Made by a program: the position numbers and the translations under genes
Source of the DNA: Rhodovulum adriaticum
GTDB taxonomy: Bacteria; Pseudomonadota; Alphaproteobacteria; Rhodobacterales; Rhodobacteraceae
Length of the DNA: 64,000 bases
Direction of reading: 5' to 3'
NCBI RefSeq assembly: GCF_004345735.1
Contig: NZ_SLXL01000010.1
Location: 1-64,000, forward strand
Shown here: in pieces, positions 6,882-13,794 of the stretch
Numbering within the stretch: the first letter of the stretch is position 1
Layout: each line of letters opens with the position of its first letter
The notes under the pieces: generated by a model
What the model was told of the DNA's origin: nothing
Seen by the model: the letters and a program-made list of their open reading frames with translations, nothing else
The model's database searches: none

Positions 6882-6989
6882 CTAGAAAAGCCCCTCATGC
6901 GCGAAGGTCAGAAGCACGTCCCGGACCCTGAAAGGGAACAAGACGTTCGCATCCAGAAGCACCACGAAGGGGTTCGCGACGATGCTCAT
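6882..6989 (-). pseudogene. N-terminal remnant of a PIN-domain toxin
   Basis: The minus-strand reading from ATG 6989 gives 35 residues with VVLLDANVLFPFRVRDVLL and then TAG. This matches the N-terminus of PIN toxins that open with the metal-binding Asp in the form xYDANVLYPxxLRDLLM. Such proteins are normally about 190 residues, so most of the nuclease is missing. Its ATG overlaps the end of the HTH antitoxin remnant (ATGA), as in intact HTH/PIN operons. It ends just after the hipA stop on the other strand. Confidence 0.6.
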
Positions 6990-7118
6990 CCCTGATCGAA
7001 TTCCTGACCGAGGCGGGCCAGATCATCCAGCGCATCCTCTCGGCGGCGTCTTTTACGATCCCGGTACGCCAACAGGGCGTTGAGCGGAACACACCGGTGT
7101 TTGCCGTCCGAGAGGACG
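6986..7118 (-). pseudogene. C-terminal remnant of an excisionase-type HTH antitoxin
   Basis: The last 44 codons before TGA 6986-6988 read as [20 protein letters not shown] followed by a basic and acidic helix ([15 protein letters not shown]). This fits the C-terminal part of helix-turn-helix antitoxins that partner PIN toxins (pattern GxHRRxxxxDLLAYK...DELxxxAQEL). Upstream of about 7118 the similarity stops and IS21 sequence begins, so the DNA-binding half has been lost. The overlap with the PIN remnant confirms the original operon. Confidence 0.55.
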
Positions 7119-7133
7119 AGCAAGGAGCCCAGG

Positions 7134-7685
7134 ATGAGACGATTGCCGATGCGCAAGATTGCAGACGCCCTTCGCCTGAAGACGGCCGGGTTGGCGACCC
7201 GGAAGATCGCGGCGAGCCTGAACGTGGGCCAGTCGACGGTCAGCGAGTATCTCAAGCGTGCCGAGCGGGCGGGCCTTTCGTGGCCCCTGCCTGATGGCAT
7301 GGCCTGCGCGCTCGGCCAGAAGGCCTGCCGCGACGGCAAAACCGTGCTCTATCATCGCCTGCCGCGCCTGTTCGCCGATCTCGAACTAGCGCAGGGCGAC
7401 GGGAGCTTCCCGCGTATGTTCCGCCAGCTCGTCCGCACCGACCTGCTGATCCTTGACGACTGGGGACCGGACCGGCTCACCGCGATGCAGCGGCGCCACC
7501 TGATGGAGATCGTCGAAGACCGCTATCAGACCGCCTCGATCGCCATCACCAGCCAGCTTCCCGTCGCGGCATGGCACGAGGTCATCGGCGAGCCCACCTT
7601 CGCGGACGCGATCCTGGACCGCATCGTCCATAACGCCCACCGCCTGACCCTCGACGGACCATCCATGCGAAAGGCCGACACATGA
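7134..7685 (+). pseudogene. IS21-family istA::istB in-frame deletion fusion
   Basis: The open frame joins two different proteins. Residues 1 to about 54 ([19 protein letters not shown] ... [20 protein letters not shown]) are the N-terminal helix-turn-helix of transposase IstA. From about residue 57 ([12 protein letters not shown] onward, with LLILDDWG as Walker B and IAITSQLPV as sensor region) it is the helper ATPase IstB, starting just after its Walker A motif. The join is near 7295-7305. The catalytic DDE core of IstA and the P-loop of IstB are gone, so the element cannot move by itself. An AAGGAG-type Shine-Dalgarno precedes ATG 7134, so a hybrid protein of 183 residues could still be made. 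Confidence 0.8.
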
Positions 7686-7703
7686 GATCCGCCACACCCA
7701 CCG

Positions 7704-7755
7704 CCGTGTGCGGGGCCGCGCCAGCGTTACAGGGCGCGCGCGGCCCCGCACACGG
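7704..7755. repeat. 18-bp perfect inverted repeat after istB
   Basis: CCGTGTGCGGGGCCGCGC (7704-7721) and its exact complement (7738-7755) enclose a 16-base loop. The hairpin would be extremely stable. It lies 19 bases after the IstB stop and has no T-run, so it is either a factor-independent stall site or a structural part of the IS end. Confidence 0.7.
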
Positions 7756-7840
7756 CTCCCGCGGCGCGAGGACCGAAACGCTTGACCAGGCCGGCTCAAG
7801 GCGGCATCACCAAACCACGCTCAGCGGCAACGTCGCGCGG

Positions 7841-7894
7841 TGACCGGATGATCGTAGCGCGTGACCGGATGTTGTCGGAATCGCTGACCGGATG
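7841..7894 (+). repeat. Terminal repeats at the right end of the IS21 remnant
   Basis: TGACCGGATG occurs three times in direct orientation at 7841-7850, 7862-7871 and 7885-7894, 21 and 23 bases apart. Multiple short repeats near the ends are a known feature of IS21 elements and bind the transposase. No matching set exists on the left side (7080-7134), so the left end has been deleted. Confidence 0.7.
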
Positions 7895-7908
7895 CGTCGG
7901 ATTGCGCA

Positions 7909-8045
7909 GTGGAGCCCTTCGCCTACCTGAAATCCACCCTCGAAGCCATCGTCGCCGGCCATCCGCAAGGCCGCCTGGACGAGTTGCTCCCGTGGAATTT
8001 CCAGCCGTCAAGCTGAAAGACAGGTGACCTGCGGACACCGCTTAC
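7909..8045 (+). mobile_element. Second IS66-family remnant: last codons of TnpC and right end
   Basis: From 7909 to TGA 8014-8016 the reading gives VEPFAYLKSTLEAIVAG, then RLDELLPWNF. This is the extreme C-terminus of an IS66 transposase. The sequence continues to GGACACCGCTTAC, ending at 8045, which matches an IS66 terminal repeat (TTAC end). The fragment begins directly after the IS21 right end, so the IS21 element probably inserted inside tnpC and a later deletion removed the left part. Sequence beyond 8045 is a truncated hipA gene on the minus strand. Confidence 0.72.
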
Positions 8046-8719
8046 GGTGCACTTTTCCCCCATCGACCCGCCGATCGAACCGAGCAACAAGAAGCCCCTG
8101 GAGGTCGCCCTCACCCAGGATGCAGGTCTGGACCATCGGGTGTGACTGAATGGCGGCCATCACCCCCGCAGCCTGGTGCTCGCGCTGGACCGCACCCATC
8201 TGGCCGGCTCGCGGGACCTTCAGGATATGCGTGGTCGGCGCTCCGCTCCCGGACACTGGAAGCTCCAGTCGCCCGTCTTCGAGCCGGGTCAGCGCAATCT
8301 TTCCCTGCACCCCGCAAGCGGGGAGGGATCGTCTGTATCGGGCGGCAGCCGCCGGTTTTCGCGCAGCGAGGCATGAGCCGGGTGAGTTTACCCGCCACCG
8401 CAAGCGGACCCGCCGCGGTGCGCAGATCGGCCGGCTGTCAATCGGCGCCGAGATGGTAGAGCAGACCCACGATGTCCCGCTCCGAAAGCCCGTGGCGCTG
8501 CATCACCTGGTCGCGCATCTCGTTCTCGAACGGCAAGTTCGCGAAGAATCCACGCGTGGCGACATCTCCGTAGGGTTCCTTGCGCACTGGCAAGGAAATG
8601 GAGATCGCGTGCGGCAGGTTCTTAGCGTGATAGGTGAAGGTCATCTCGCCCTCAGGATCTGACGAGAGCTGGCCGATCGGCTGTGCCACGGCCTCCAGAT
8701 AGACATCGAGAACGGTCAT
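8046..8719 (-). pseudogene. hipA (copy 2), frameshifted and truncated by an IS66 end
   Basis: The reading starts well at ATG 8719 (MTVLDVYLEAVAQPIGQLSS, then FFANLPFENEMRDQVMQRHG) and breaks at TGA 8438-8440. Further pieces in other frames continue the HipA sequence: ASLRENRRLPPDTDDPSPLAG, then GKIALTRLEDGRLELP and GAPTTHILKVPR, then LLVARFDRRVDGGKVHR. The last piece stops at 8046, where the IS66 terminus begins. The whole catalytic half with the NTDxHxxN and DxD motifs is missing. At least two frameshifts and a 3' truncation make this kinase inactive. Confidence 0.82.
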
Positions 8720-8967
8720 GGGGTCTGGTCCGAGCGCGGCGGGGTGAGGGCGATCATGAGCCCGAGATCGCGGCAGATCTGCATGACCAGCCCCACATGC
8801 GCGCTTTCCTTGCCGCGCTCGATCGCGCGAATGGTTGTGCGCGAGATCCCGGTCTGGAGAGACAGTTCCTCCTGTGTGATTTTCAGTGCCTTGCGGGTTT
8901 TCCGGATGACATGCCCCAACGATTCCGGATCGTAAACAGGGATGGCTGGCGCAGTGGGAATGGACAT
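8716..8967 (-). CDS. hipB: HipB-like repressor (copy 2), intact next to a dead hipA
   Basis: The 83-residue protein carries an XRE helix-turn-helix at about residues 15-70 (LGHVIRKTRKALKITQEELS, then LQTGISRTTIRAIERGKES). Its stop overlaps the hipA start (ATGA), the normal hipBA coupling. ATG 8967 was chosen because a GGAG Shine-Dalgarno lies at good spacing and homology starts there. The gene has no lesion although its partner is destroyed. It probably still represses its own promoter through the repeats at 8987-9099. Confidence 0.82.
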   Translation of the reverse strand: MSIPTAPAIPVYDPESLGHVIRKTRKALKITQEELSLQTGISRTTIRAIERGKESAHVGLVMQICRDLGLMIALTPPRSDQTP

Positions 8968-8986
8968 ATCGCAGCTCCGAATGATC

Positions 8987-9099
8987 GCGATCGTTTGCAT
9001 TGTCTTTGGAGATACCAGCCTGCCGATTAAATGGCAACGATCGCACGCATTTTCTTCGGGGAAGGCACAATCACATGAAAAGAGTACAATCGTTGCCAT
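8987..9099 (-). promoter_or_regulatory. Three related operator copies upstream of hipB (copy 2)
   Basis: ATGGCAACGAT at 9031-9041 has an exact inverted copy ATCGTTGCCAT at 9089-9099. A third, imperfect inverted copy (GCGATCGTTTGCAT) lies at 8987-9000, 19 bases before the hipB start. E. coli hipBA also has several operators spread over its promoter. Binding by this HipB is inferred. Confidence 0.55.
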
Positions 9100-9295
9100 C
9101 GATGGTATGGCTTTGAAGCTCTGAGTGAAGCTTCGTCTTGGCCGACCTTTTCAGCGCCATTATGCACACGCAAAGCAACCCGATGATCTTCTCGGTGCAT
9201 TTATCCCAGAGCCTTTCAAAACCAGCTTGGGAGGCTGTAATTGCCCTGTCTTGGACTGTTGGACAGTCGGATACTTGTCCCGCCCTCTTGATCAT
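9071..9295 (-). CDS. Small hypothetical protein coupled to the DUF927 gene
   Basis: The 74-residue frame begins with ATG 9295 overlapping the TGA of the DUF927 gene (ATGA), an arrangement that usually means translational coupling. No family was recognised. It contains a CPTVQ segment encoded by the GTCCA repeats at 9251-9266 and a short hydrophobic stretch (IGLLCVCIMAL). Its last third overlaps the upstream hipB operator copy. It may be a real small island gene or a chance frame. Confidence 0.3.
   Translation of the reverse strand: MIKRAGQVSDCPTVQDRAITASQAGFERLWDKCTEKIIGLLCVCIMALKRSAKTKLHSELQSHTIDGNDCTLFM
9251..9266 (-). repeat. GTCCA-type repeats downstream of the DUF927 gene
   Basis: TTGGAC-TG-TTGGAC-AG gives two copies with 8-base spacing. 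The 14 bases TGGACTGTTGGACA (9252-9265) are the exact reverse complement of TGTCCAACAGTCCA at 11259-11272, on the other side of the DUF927 gene. Confidence 0.6.
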
Positions 9296-11100
9296 TCTCT
9301 TGTGTTGGTTCTTGCATGTAGATCAAGCCTTGCCCGGTTGATGCGATAGACGCGCTTGCGCGTCGGCACCAGGCGTGCGGATGGGCGCCGTTGGAGCGAG
9401 CGGGCCGAGCCGTCTGGAATGATCAGGCCCGCGGCTGCTAGCGCGCGCGCGCCCCGCGCCAGAGGAAGCCGACCGCAGACCTCGCGTTTGAGGCAATCCG
9501 TCGTGATCTCGATCCAACCTTCGGTATGCCATCCGTCATGACGCGCCAGGTCGACCGTTTCGCCGCGGTCGAGGTTGGCGAAGCATGTTTCGAGGGAGTC
9601 GGAGAGAAAAGCGATCAGGCGATCCACGATGTCGGTTTCGCGATCTTTTGGGATTGCGCATCTCGCCTCGAACCAGAGCGTCGCCACCTCGCGCATTGCC
9701 GTCTGGATCGACTGACGCGACCAGGATACGATGGCACGGCGATCCGCAAGGAGCGCCGCAGTGTAGGCGGCCGCAAGCTGGTCCAGGACCCGCAGTTCGG
9801 GGCCTTCTAGTGTGCGCGTGACCTGGAGTGCCTTTTTTAGATCCTCGCGCGCGTGAAGGTGCAGTTTAGCAAGGTGGTTCTTGCCGCTCACCGGCCTCAG
9901 CTTCAGCAAGGTCCGGACGAAAGTCGGCCCGGCATGACCAAAGTGCTGTTGCGCGGCGGATTTCATTGCGACGCTGAAGTCGTTCGCCGAAGCGCTGGCG
10001 CCGATCTCCTGGAAGGCCCCATGCCGCCAAACCCCGGCGGGGATGTCGGCAAGCCGGACGGTCACGCCCTCGTGGATGTCCTCGCCGCGCCGCGCGAAGA
10101 TATCGGTCAGGGCGTGCTCAGAAGTGGTCAGCGTGACCGTGCGCCAGTGCTTGACCGCGCGCAAGCTCATGTTGGAGTTTCCCCTCAGCTTTCCTGCGCC
10201 GTTCCCGGCGAGGTAAACCAGTTCCGAGAGTGCACGCGGGTCGCCGCAGGGGATATCGTCAAGGATGAGAGAAGTGTCGCGGGACCGGGCTGCGTAGAGT
10301 TCCATCCCCGCGGGGCTGGCATGCCAGCGCGGCAAAAGTGCTGGATCGTTCCAGACGCTCATCGCGGCCATGAGTGCCGTGGTCTTCCCGCTACTGCTAC
10401 GGCCGTGGAGGTTGAAGCCACCGCTGCTCAGGCCAAGCATCCCCAGCAGTGGTCCGGCCAATGCGGCGGAAATCGCGAACAGCATGAGCGGGTTATGCTC
10501 GGACGGTTGGGCGACGAGCTCTTTCCAGGCGGCAAGTTCACCCGACGCGCGGGGTTCAACCTGGTGATCGCCCAAGATGTAAAGGGGCTCCTTGCGATGG
10601 GCCGGGGCAAGGACAGTCTTGTCGCTCAGCGCGAAACAGGGGCCTGACACGGTGTCGACCCAACCAAATTCATCCGTGATTTCGCCGTGCCTGTTGGGCC
10701 GCCATGCCCGCAGGAAGGCCAGCATCTTCGGCACAGGGCAGAAGATTTCCAATCCGCCATCGACAAGCCGCGTACAGACACCGGCACCTGCATTATGAAT
10801 GTCTGATGCCTTGATAAGCAGCGTGTGCGGGAGACAGTCTCGGTCGATATAGCGGATCAGATAGGTGGTAAGCGCGCCAGTGCGTGATCTTTGGTAACTT
10901 GCGACCTGAAGTGGTCCGCAGATCATTTCCTCTCGGCCCTTCTTGTCGACTTTGACTATGCCGCCCCACGCCTGCGCCCGGTAACCGGGGGGCAGGCCTG
11001 GGATGGAATAGGGGTTTCCTTGGTCCGTCCTGTCATTGGGCTGACACGTGGGAAGGTCATCGGGTGGCGGGAAAATGCCGAGGTCTTCGAGGTTTGCCAT
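9292..11100 (-). CDS. DUF927-domain helicase/primase-associated protein
   Basis: The 602-residue protein resembles the DUF927 family, putative superfamily helicases of integrative elements and satellites. A Walker A motif GRSSSGKTT (Lys239) follows an FNLHG strand, and SLILDDIPCG is a likely Walker B about 45 residues later. The N-terminal third (about 40-190) contains the DUF927 beta-rich part and the C-terminus (about 540-595) looks like a small winged helix with a basic end. It probably acts in replication or maintenance of the island after excision. It is next to the integrase gene but 518 bases separate them. No transfer or Rep gene was seen in the window. Confidence 0.75.
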   Translation of the reverse strand: MANLEDLGIFPPPDDLPTCQPNDRTDQGNPYSIPGLPPGYRAQAWGGIVKVDKKGREEMICGPLQVASYQRSRTGALTTYLIRYIDRDCLPHTLLIKASDIHNAGAGVCTRLVDGGLEIFCPVPKMLAFLRAWRPNRHGEITDEFGWVDTVSGPCFALSDKTVLAPAHRKEPLYILGDHQVEPRASGELAAWKELVAQPSEHNPLMLFAISAALAGPLLGMLGLSSGGFNLHGRSSSGKTTALMAAMSVWNDPALLPRWHASPAGMELYAARSRDTSLILDDIPCGDPRALSELVYLAGNGAGKLRGNSNMSLRAVKHWRTVTLTTSEHALTDIFARRGEDIHEGVTVRLADIPAGVWRHGAFQEIGASASANDFSVAMKSAAQQHFGHAGPTFVRTLLKLRPVSGKNHLAKLHLHAREDLKKALQVTRTLEGPELRVLDQLAAAYTAALLADRRAIVSWSRQSIQTAMREVATLWFEARCAIPKDRETDIVDRLIAFLSDSLETCFANLDRGETVDLARHDGWHTEGWIEITTDCLKREVCGRLPLARGARALAAAGLIIPDGSARSLQRRPSARLVPTRKRVYRINRARLDLHARTNTRE

Positions 11101-11258
11101 AGTGAGGGGCCGTTCCGTGCGAGTATTGGTTTCGCCTCTTCAGCTAGTGGCGCTAGAGGGCTAAGGGAAACACCCGAAATGCCTCGGCCGTCGGTTTTCT
11201 GTGGATAAACCCCCGTTTGAAGCCAATTTAATCCTGAGATCGACGATGCTAGTCGAGA

Positions 11259-11283
11259 TGTCCAACAGTCCAGCTGTCCAATG
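11259..11283 (+). repeat. GTCCA repeats with 8-base period upstream of the DUF927 gene
   Basis: GTCCAACA, GTCCAGCT and GTCCAATG follow each other directly, a three-unit array of GTCCA with an 8-base period. It lies about 160 bases upstream of the DUF927 start. Nothing else recognisable is in 11101-11618; one frame at 11161-11430 looks non-coding. The repeats could be replication iterons or a regulator site. Confidence 0.6.
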
Positions 11284-11618
11284 GCAGGCGTTTTGCTCTA
11301 ACGGTAAAGGGTGTTGGACGCCCCGCACAGGCCCGCATAGGCGGGCACTGGCGCGGGAGCTATTCTTGGCGCGTTCCTCTCCTCCCGGAGTTGGCGGTTC
11401 TCCAGGCTGCCGCTCAACACTCAAACCCAACCGGAAGGTTCCAGTTTTAAACGGCCCTACTCGCAGGGGAAGGTCACGCTCTGCCTGTCGCAGATCTTAG
11501 GCTCGGGGCAGCAGGTCCCGGCCCTCATGCGATGGGTTTCTTCTTTGTCTAGGGGCTGCAGGCCATGGTAGGCGAACTGTAGCCAATATCGCGGGCGTGC
11601 CCCGAGCTCGTGGCGGCG

Positions 11619-13517
11619 CTAGCGTTTGCCCGTCTTCCCCACCTGCGGCTCCAGAGCGGCGATCCTTGGCAGTTTCTCGATGGTCCGTACCAGATTCTTT
11701 AGTTCCGTTCTGCCGCCATAGCAGCGTGCACCAGTACCTTTGCCGGCATGGCCAAGTATATCGTCTTTGTACTCGGTCTTAATCGTTGGATCGTTCTTCA
11801 ATACGTCACTGACATAATGGCGTAGTGAGTGGAACGTCTTGCGGTCACGGTCCCTGATCCGATCCTGCAAGACCATGCGGAACGTATGGTCGAGTTGGTC
11901 GCCAAATCTGGTTGATTTGCTTTTCGGCCGAAGCTCCGGAAAAAGGTCGTTTTTCTTTCGGCTTCGGTGCTCAAGAAGGCCGAGCTCGATCAATTGGGAG
12001 TGGATTGGAACGAGCCGTTCGGACTGGAGGTTCTTGACACACCGATTCTTATTTGGACGAATGTCGAAGCACCAAGTGCCCTCGACGTTCTTGATGTCGC
12101 TTGTTGTCATACCAGCGATCTCTTCGCGGCGTGCACCTGACAGCGCGCAGATCAGGGGGACCCAGTATCGGCCGTCGGGGATGATGCGGTTGCCGGGCAC
12201 ACGGCGCCGACTCGGACCCTGGCAGCCGGTCCAGAGAGGGCTTTCGAAGAGCGCTTGGATTTCGTCCCGAGTAAAGGGGTTTCGCTCGTCCCTTTGCCGC
12301 CGCGTCCGGCGTTTGCGCAGTGCTGTAATGTCAAGACGACTGTCAAGATCATGGCCTTCCGAGCTTGCCTTCTGAAGCAGCATCCCGATGAAGGTCAGGT
12401 TTCGATTGATCGTGTTCGTTGCCATGCCCTTTTTCTCAGGCGGCAATTTTGCGGCTTCCGCTAAGATCTCGGACAGCGGTTTTTTGCGATCTGCTGGGCT
12501 TTTCCGATATGCCTTGGGCAGTTGTGCCAAGGTTTCGACATAAAGTGAGAGATGGTGTTGGCGGAGCTCTCGGATGTCTGCGAGACCGGTAATCTCGGTG
12601 AAAACGTCGACCACTTGGACAAGCTGGTTCAAGCCTTTCGAATCGACCTCCTTCTCCTTGTTTTTCACGAGGCGTTTGCAGATCTCCTTCGGGTCGGGAT
12701 CATAGGGGATTTCTACCTGGCCTGGCGCTTGTGGGCGCGTCTCGGGCTTGCAAGCACTCTGCGGTGAGGTAGGGGCCTCGGAAGAGGCAGGCAGCGTCGA
12801 TGGCGAAAAAAGATCAAAGGCTGGACCGCGCGCCCTCACAATTTCATCCCGGGTGGCCGCAACTGCTGGTGCCACGTCCTGGTTGGCCGCCTGTGCTACT
12901 GCTTCGATGGCGATCACCTTGCCTTTCATAAACAATTGGCGCAATTCCACATAGCGCAGTGCACTAATCTCTTTGTCACCGAGCACATCGCGCGCGATCG
13001 CACAGGTCTTGGCGTGTCGGCTCACCGACTGGAAGTCGCGCTTGTAGAGGTCCATCATCTCTTGTGCGCGGTGTAGAGTTTCGGGGGAATACTCCTTCTC
13101 CGCCAGGATTTGGTCGGTCTGCGGATCGAAAGTCGCGCTCTTGCCGTGCTCGGCTAACAGGCGGAAGCACTGGGCGGCGAGGTCGTCCAGTAGCTTGCTT
13201 TCTGCACGATTGCCGAGATTCGAGCTTTCCAGTTCCACGAGCTTTCGTCGCTCGATGCGTGCGATTTCCTCCCGAACAACATGTTCGAGCCATTTACGGG
13301 TTTCTTCCGGGGTCAGACGGTCTGAACGCATGAGATCGAAGAGATGGACACTTTCACCATGAAGGATGCCAGCGAGCCGTCGGGCAAGCTCCGGTTCACG
13401 GGTCATCAAGCTGACTTGTATATATGCGGTTTTCGTCGATTGCCTACAGGTGCGCGGAATACGCCGACGCCAAGTATAGACCGCACCGCGGCGGAAAACA
13501 TGTGCAGCGATCGTCAT
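11619..13517 (-). CDS. Site-specific tyrosine recombinase (island integrase)
   Basis: The 632-residue protein has an N-terminal DUF6538-like start (RRGAVYTWRRRIP), a long helical middle with a proline-rich linker, a core-binding domain (about 285-410) and a C-terminal catalytic domain. Catalytic marks are SGARREE with Arg463, HSLRHY (His-x-x-Arg), GHAGKG and the nucleophile in ARCYGG (Tyr600). It should integrate and excise the island at the adjacent tRNA-Gln gene. ATG 13517 has GAGG at good spacing; GTG 13526 is a possible earlier start. The gene reads away from the tRNA 3' end, as is usual for tRNA-targeting integrases. It seems intact. Confidence 0.92.
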   Translation of the reverse strand: MTIAAHVFRRGAVYTWRRRIPRTCRQSTKTAYIQVSLMTREPELARRLAGILHGESVHLFDLMRSDRLTPEETRKWLEHVVREEIARIERRKLVELESSNLGNRAESKLLDDLAAQCFRLLAEHGKSATFDPQTDQILAEKEYSPETLHRAQEMMDLYKRDFQSVSRHAKTCAIARDVLGDKEISALRYVELRQLFMKGKVIAIEAVAQAANQDVAPAVAATRDEIVRARGPAFDLFSPSTLPASSEAPTSPQSACKPETRPQAPGQVEIPYDPDPKEICKRLVKNKEKEVDSKGLNQLVQVVDVFTEITGLADIRELRQHHLSLYVETLAQLPKAYRKSPADRKKPLSEILAEAAKLPPEKKGMATNTINRNLTFIGMLLQKASSEGHDLDSRLDITALRKRRTRRQRDERNPFTRDEIQALFESPLWTGCQGPSRRRVPGNRIIPDGRYWVPLICALSGARREEIAGMTTSDIKNVEGTWCFDIRPNKNRCVKNLQSERLVPIHSQLIELGLLEHRSRKKNDLFPELRPKSKSTRFGDQLDHTFRMVLQDRIRDRDRKTFHSLRHYVSDVLKNDPTIKTEYKDDILGHAGKGTGARCYGGRTELKNLVRTIEKLPRIAALEPQVGKTGKR

Positions 13518-13550
13518 CGGGGCCACCTCAAGATCGAGGCAGGTCCACCC

Positions 13551-13594
13551 TGTATGACAGCCGTGTATGACACATCGGTTCAGGCACCGGTGCC
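13551..13594 (-). promoter_or_regulatory. Repeats between the integrase gene and tRNA-Gln
   Basis: TGTATGAC occurs at 13551-13558 and 13564-13571 (13-base period), and a 12-base palindrome GGCACCGGTGCC at 13583-13594. The stretch should contain the integrase promoter and possibly arm-type binding sites of the recombinase. The role is inferred from position only. Confidence 0.4.
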
Positions 13595-13638
13595 GGTCTG
13601 TCTATTTTCGTTCTATATCAATGACTTAATGTGGGATT

Positions 13639-13713
13639 TGGCTGGGGTGGTAGGATTCGAACCTACGATACACGGTACCAAAAACCGCTGCCTTACCACT
13701 TGGCTACACCCCA
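13639..13713 (-). tRNA. tRNA-Gln (anticodon TTG)
   Basis: The minus strand gives a complete cloverleaf: acceptor TGGGGTG pairing with CACCCCA, D-arm with AGCCAAGTGGTAAGG, anticodon stem-loop CGGTTTTTGGTACCG with anticodon TTG, T-arm GTAGGTTCGAATCCTAC, discriminator G and encoded CCA (13639-13641). The gene is intact, so the attachment site of the island lies at or just past its 3' end. No second copy of the 3' part was found between 1 and 13600, so the other boundary is outside the window. Confidence 0.96.
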
Positions 13714-13764
13714 ACGGTGCGCGCGTAGATACGCCGAGTGTGCGCGGGCTTCAAGCCCCATCTG

Positions 13765-13787
13765 GCGAAAAATCGTGCCTTTTTCGC
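13765..13787 (-). terminator. Intrinsic terminator after kdsA
   Basis: GCGAAAAA (13765-13772) and TTTTTCGC (13780-13787) form a perfect 8-base stem with a 7-base loop, eight bases after the kdsA stop. In the minus direction the 3' arm ends in a T-rich segment. It separates kdsA from tRNA-Gln. Confidence 0.65.
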
Positions 13788-13794
13788 GCTTGGT

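Noticed and set aside
11161-11430. Small minus-strand frame between the integrase and DUF927 genes
   Set aside because: No family similarity and no Shine-Dalgarno; it runs through the GTCCA repeats.
1-13600. Second attachment site (copy of the tRNA-Gln 3' end)
   Set aside because: I looked for the T-arm and acceptor sequence and found no copy, so the other island end must be outside the window.
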